Assembly (NCBI GenBank): GCA_938008555.1
Contig: CALLKE010000259.1
Location: 1-15,139, forward strand
DNA length: 15,139 bases
Direction: 5' to 3'
Source of the DNA: an uncultured Pedobacter sp.
GTDB taxonomy: Bacteria; Bacteroidota; Bacteroidia; Sphingobacteriales; Sphingobacteriaceae
The notes under the pieces were generated by a model that searched no databases, was not told the DNA's origin, and worked only from the letters and a program-made list of their open reading frames with translations. A program made the translations under genes and the position numbers. Shown here piece by piece: positions 13,905-15,139 of the stretch (the first letter of the stretch is position 1; the number at the start of each line of letters is the position of its first letter).

Positions 13905-14111
13905 ATGAATGATAATGCAAAAGTATTAGCAGCGTTGTTAGCTGGTTTGGTTGCTGGTGTTGTGATAGGTGTTTTACTTGCCCCAGACAAAGGAGCTGAA
14001 ACCCGAGACAAACTGAATGAATCACTAAAAAGCCTCGGTGATACCATCAAAGATCGCCTTGCTAGTGAAGTTGAGAAAATATCAAAAAAAGATAAGCAAT
14101 CATCATTATAG
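13905..14111 (+). CDS. YtxH domain protein
   Basis: A 68-residue single-pass membrane protein. It has a glycine/alanine-rich hydrophobic segment (about 7-27) directly followed by the YtxH signature LLAPDKGAETRDKL, then a charged amphipathic helix rich in Lys, Glu and Ser. YtxH proteins are small stress-linked membrane proteins of unknown biochemical role, widespread in Bacteroidota and Firmicutes. It is the first of three closely spaced plus-strand genes (40 bases to the next), a common Bacteroidota grouping. ATG 13905 is the only sensible start; no Shine-Dalgarno sequence is seen. Confidence 0.85.
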   Translation: MNDNAKVLAALLAGLVAGVVIGVLLAPDKGAETRDKLNESLKSLGDTIKDRLASEVEKISKKDKQSSL

Positions 14112-14151
14112 GTAAGATTATTGGAATATTAAGTCAAAACGATGTTTTATA

Positions 14152-14520
14152 ATGGATAACACAGAAGAACGAATTGTTTTTGATACAGTCAAAGAATATT
14201 TAAATGTGCGCAAGGAGCTTGCTTTGCTAAAGGTTGCTGATAAAGTATCAAGTAGTGTGGCGGCCAGTGTGGGAATTATGATAGTAAGTATTCTGGGAGT
14301 TCTTTCATTGTTCTTCTTTAGCATAGCTATGGGATTTCTAATAGCTGAAAAGACAGGGAGTGCTTGCTTAGGATTTCTTATTGTGTCAGGTTTTTATTTA
14401 CTAATCACAGTGTTTGCTATGCTTACTAGAAAAAATATAGTAGAGAAACCGTTGATGAATTTTTTAATCAAACAAATTCTGAAAGAACGTAATAAAGCTA
14501 TTTATGAAAACCAAAATTGA
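14152..14520 (+). CDS. two-helix membrane protein, phage-holin-like (DUF1469 type)
   Basis: A 122-residue protein with an N-terminal charged helix (DTVKEYLNVRKELALLKVADKV), two strongly hydrophobic helices (about 40-62 and 76-96) joined by a short turn, and a basic C-terminal tail. This is the plan of the putative Actinobacterial holin-X / holin superfamily III (DUF1469, YqjE-like) proteins. In chromosomes these sit next to YtxH-type or YqjD-type genes and are probably envelope-stress proteins, not lysis holins; no endolysin is near. Its last 17 bases overlap the next gene, so the two are likely co-translated. Confidence 0.75.
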   Translation: MDNTEERIVFDTVKEYLNVRKELALLKVADKVSSSVAASVGIMIVSILGVLSLFFFSIAMGFLIAEKTGSACLGFLIVSGFYLLITVFAMLTRKNIVEKPLMNFLIKQILKERNKAIYENQN

Positions 14521-14956
14521 AAACATAGAGGATTTACATCTAGAGATTGTTCGTTTAGAATTTCAATGCACTCAGCAAGAAGCAGTATTGGCACATCATA
14601 CAAAGTCTATTATTCATAAATTTCGGTCGCCTATTATATTATTAGATAAACTGTACTCTTGGTTTGGTGGAGGGGGCGGTGAAAAAACTAAAGAAGAACA
14701 CGATTGGGTGAGCAGTACCCTGCATGCCATATTACCCCTGGCATTTGATAAATTATTTTTCCGAAAATCAAGTTTTGTCGTAAAAGCACTAGCAGCACTT
14801 ATTGCACAAAATACAGCAACATTTGTCACTAAAGACACGATCGTAGAGGTAGCCAGCCATGTAGCTGAGTGGATCAAAAATATGAAGGCTAAACAAACAG
14901 AAAAGGGAAAGAGTAATTATGATTTTGGTATCCCTCCAGACAGCGAAACCTATTGA
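14504..14956 (+). CDS. small unknown protein of the YtxH/holin-like cassette
   Basis: A 150-residue protein, starting inside the end of the holin-like gene (17-base overlap), with an N-terminal helix IEDLHLEIVRLEFQCTQQEAVLAHH, a Gly-rich turn (FGGGGGE) and a moderately hydrophobic central region (SSFVVKALAALIAQNTATFVTK). The tail is charged and ends NYDFGIPPDSETY. No signal peptide is seen. In Bacteroidota a protein of this plan often follows YtxH and the holin-like gene, and no function is known. The hydrophobic stretch may be membrane-associated. The shared transcript suggests that the three work at the same membrane site. Confidence 0.7.
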   Translation: MKTKIENIEDLHLEIVRLEFQCTQQEAVLAHHTKSIIHKFRSPIILLDKLYSWFGGGGGEKTKEEHDWVSSTLHAILPLAFDKLFFRKSSFVVKALAALIAQNTATFVTKDTIVEVASHVAEWIKNMKAKQTEKGKSNYDFGIPPDSETY

Positions 14957-15000
14957 TTAGAACTTAGCATGAGAGATGCTTGTTATGAAGGATATAGCAC

Positions 15001-15134
15001 TCATTGTCTTCTTTTATAATTATCCATCCATTTGTGATGCACTACCCGCCATCGTTCTGAACACATTTGCTACAAATATGAGTCTCATGACCCCAAAATT
15101 CCGATGAGTCACCGAAAGGACAGTTAAAACACAC
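15001..15134 (-). pseudogene. possible frameshifted zinc-ribbon remnant at the right edge
   Basis: On the minus strand one frame (15134-15042) reads VCFNC..., continues to HICSKC and then hits a TAG; the two CxxC pairs look like a zinc ribbon. The next frame (15066-15001) gives RWRVVHHKWMDNYKRRQ and a stop, which reads like a natural basic C-terminus. A one-base change would join them into about 45 residues. A TAA lies just ahead of the first part at the window edge. This may be chance, a decayed gene end, or the tail of a gene lying beyond the edge. The rest of 14957-15139 holds nothing recognisable. Confidence 0.2.
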
Positions 15135-15139
15135 TTATT

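Noticed and set aside
13796..14050. Minus-strand open frame across the permease end and YtxH gene
   Set aside because: It overlaps two recognisable plus-strand genes and shows no protein features of its own.
14152..14520. True phage lysis holin
   Set aside because: No endolysin, spanin or phage structural gene is near, and the YtxH neighbour points to the chromosomal holin-like family.
14614..14877. Minus-strand 87-codon open frame within the last cassette gene
   Set aside because: The sense frame is tightly coupled to the upstream gene; this one is low-complexity and unsupported.
1..15139. CRISPR array, tRNA, rRNA or insertion sequence
   Set aside because: No regularly spaced repeats, cloverleaf-like genes, ribosomal RNA sequence or transposase with terminal inverted repeats could be seen by eye.

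Overview
This window joins two kinds of DNA. From about 4.5 kb to the right end it looks like a chromosome of a Bacteroidota bacterium, probably Cytophagales-like or a symbiont relative. The evidence is an enolase gene followed by a DivIC/FtsB-type gene, a BrxA/BrxB bacilliredoxin, a free-standing cobalamin-binding subunit, a YtxH/holin-like membrane cassette, start codons without Shine-Dalgarno sequences, and upstream boxes matching the Bacteroidota -7 motif TAnnTTTG before eno, brxA, glnS and cdaA. The left 4.5 kb is far more AT-rich. It has near-perfect E. coli-type sigma70 promoters, clear AAAGGA-type ribosome binding sites and very AT-biased codons, so it looks foreign.

Layout. 1-98: consensus sigma70 promoter. 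99-370: a small gene readable only through a -1 frameshift at an A AAA AAG heptamer. 365-394: 12-bp-stem terminator shared with the convergent gene. 389-1294 (-): twelve-repeat DUF4116-type protein. 1345-2019 (-): secreted beta-barrel outer-membrane protein with its own sigma70 promoter and a 20-bp palindrome in its leader. 2225-2581 (-): small unknown protein. 2591-4651 (-): type II topoisomerase B subunit, apparently chimeric. Its first 50 or so codons read as Bacteroidota parE with host-like composition, and the rest is a divergent, AT-rich topoisomerase. The switch falls near 4484-4504, so the compositional border lies inside the reading frame.

4750-7850 (-): cupin sugar-phosphate isomerase-like protein, DivIC/FtsB-like division protein, enolase and a permuted papain-fold (YiiX-like) hydrolase. 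8188-8979 (+): c-di-AMP synthase CdaA. 8992-11152 (-): bacilliredoxin and glutaminyl-tRNA synthetase. 11404-14956 (+): cobalamin-binding protein, enoyl-CoA hydratase, AI-2E-type permease, then YtxH, a two-helix holin-like protein and a small soluble protein. The last 180 bases hold no intact gene, only a possible broken zinc-ribbon remnant.

The host half is housekeeping: glycolysis, translation, redox, nucleotide signalling, propionate/acyl-CoA metabolism and cell envelope. The main point of interest is the left border. It is either a mobile or recombined segment that entered parE and kept the frame open, or an assembly chimera at a conserved gyrase-family sequence. Sequence alone cannot decide between these, and the left segment's other end lies outside the window.
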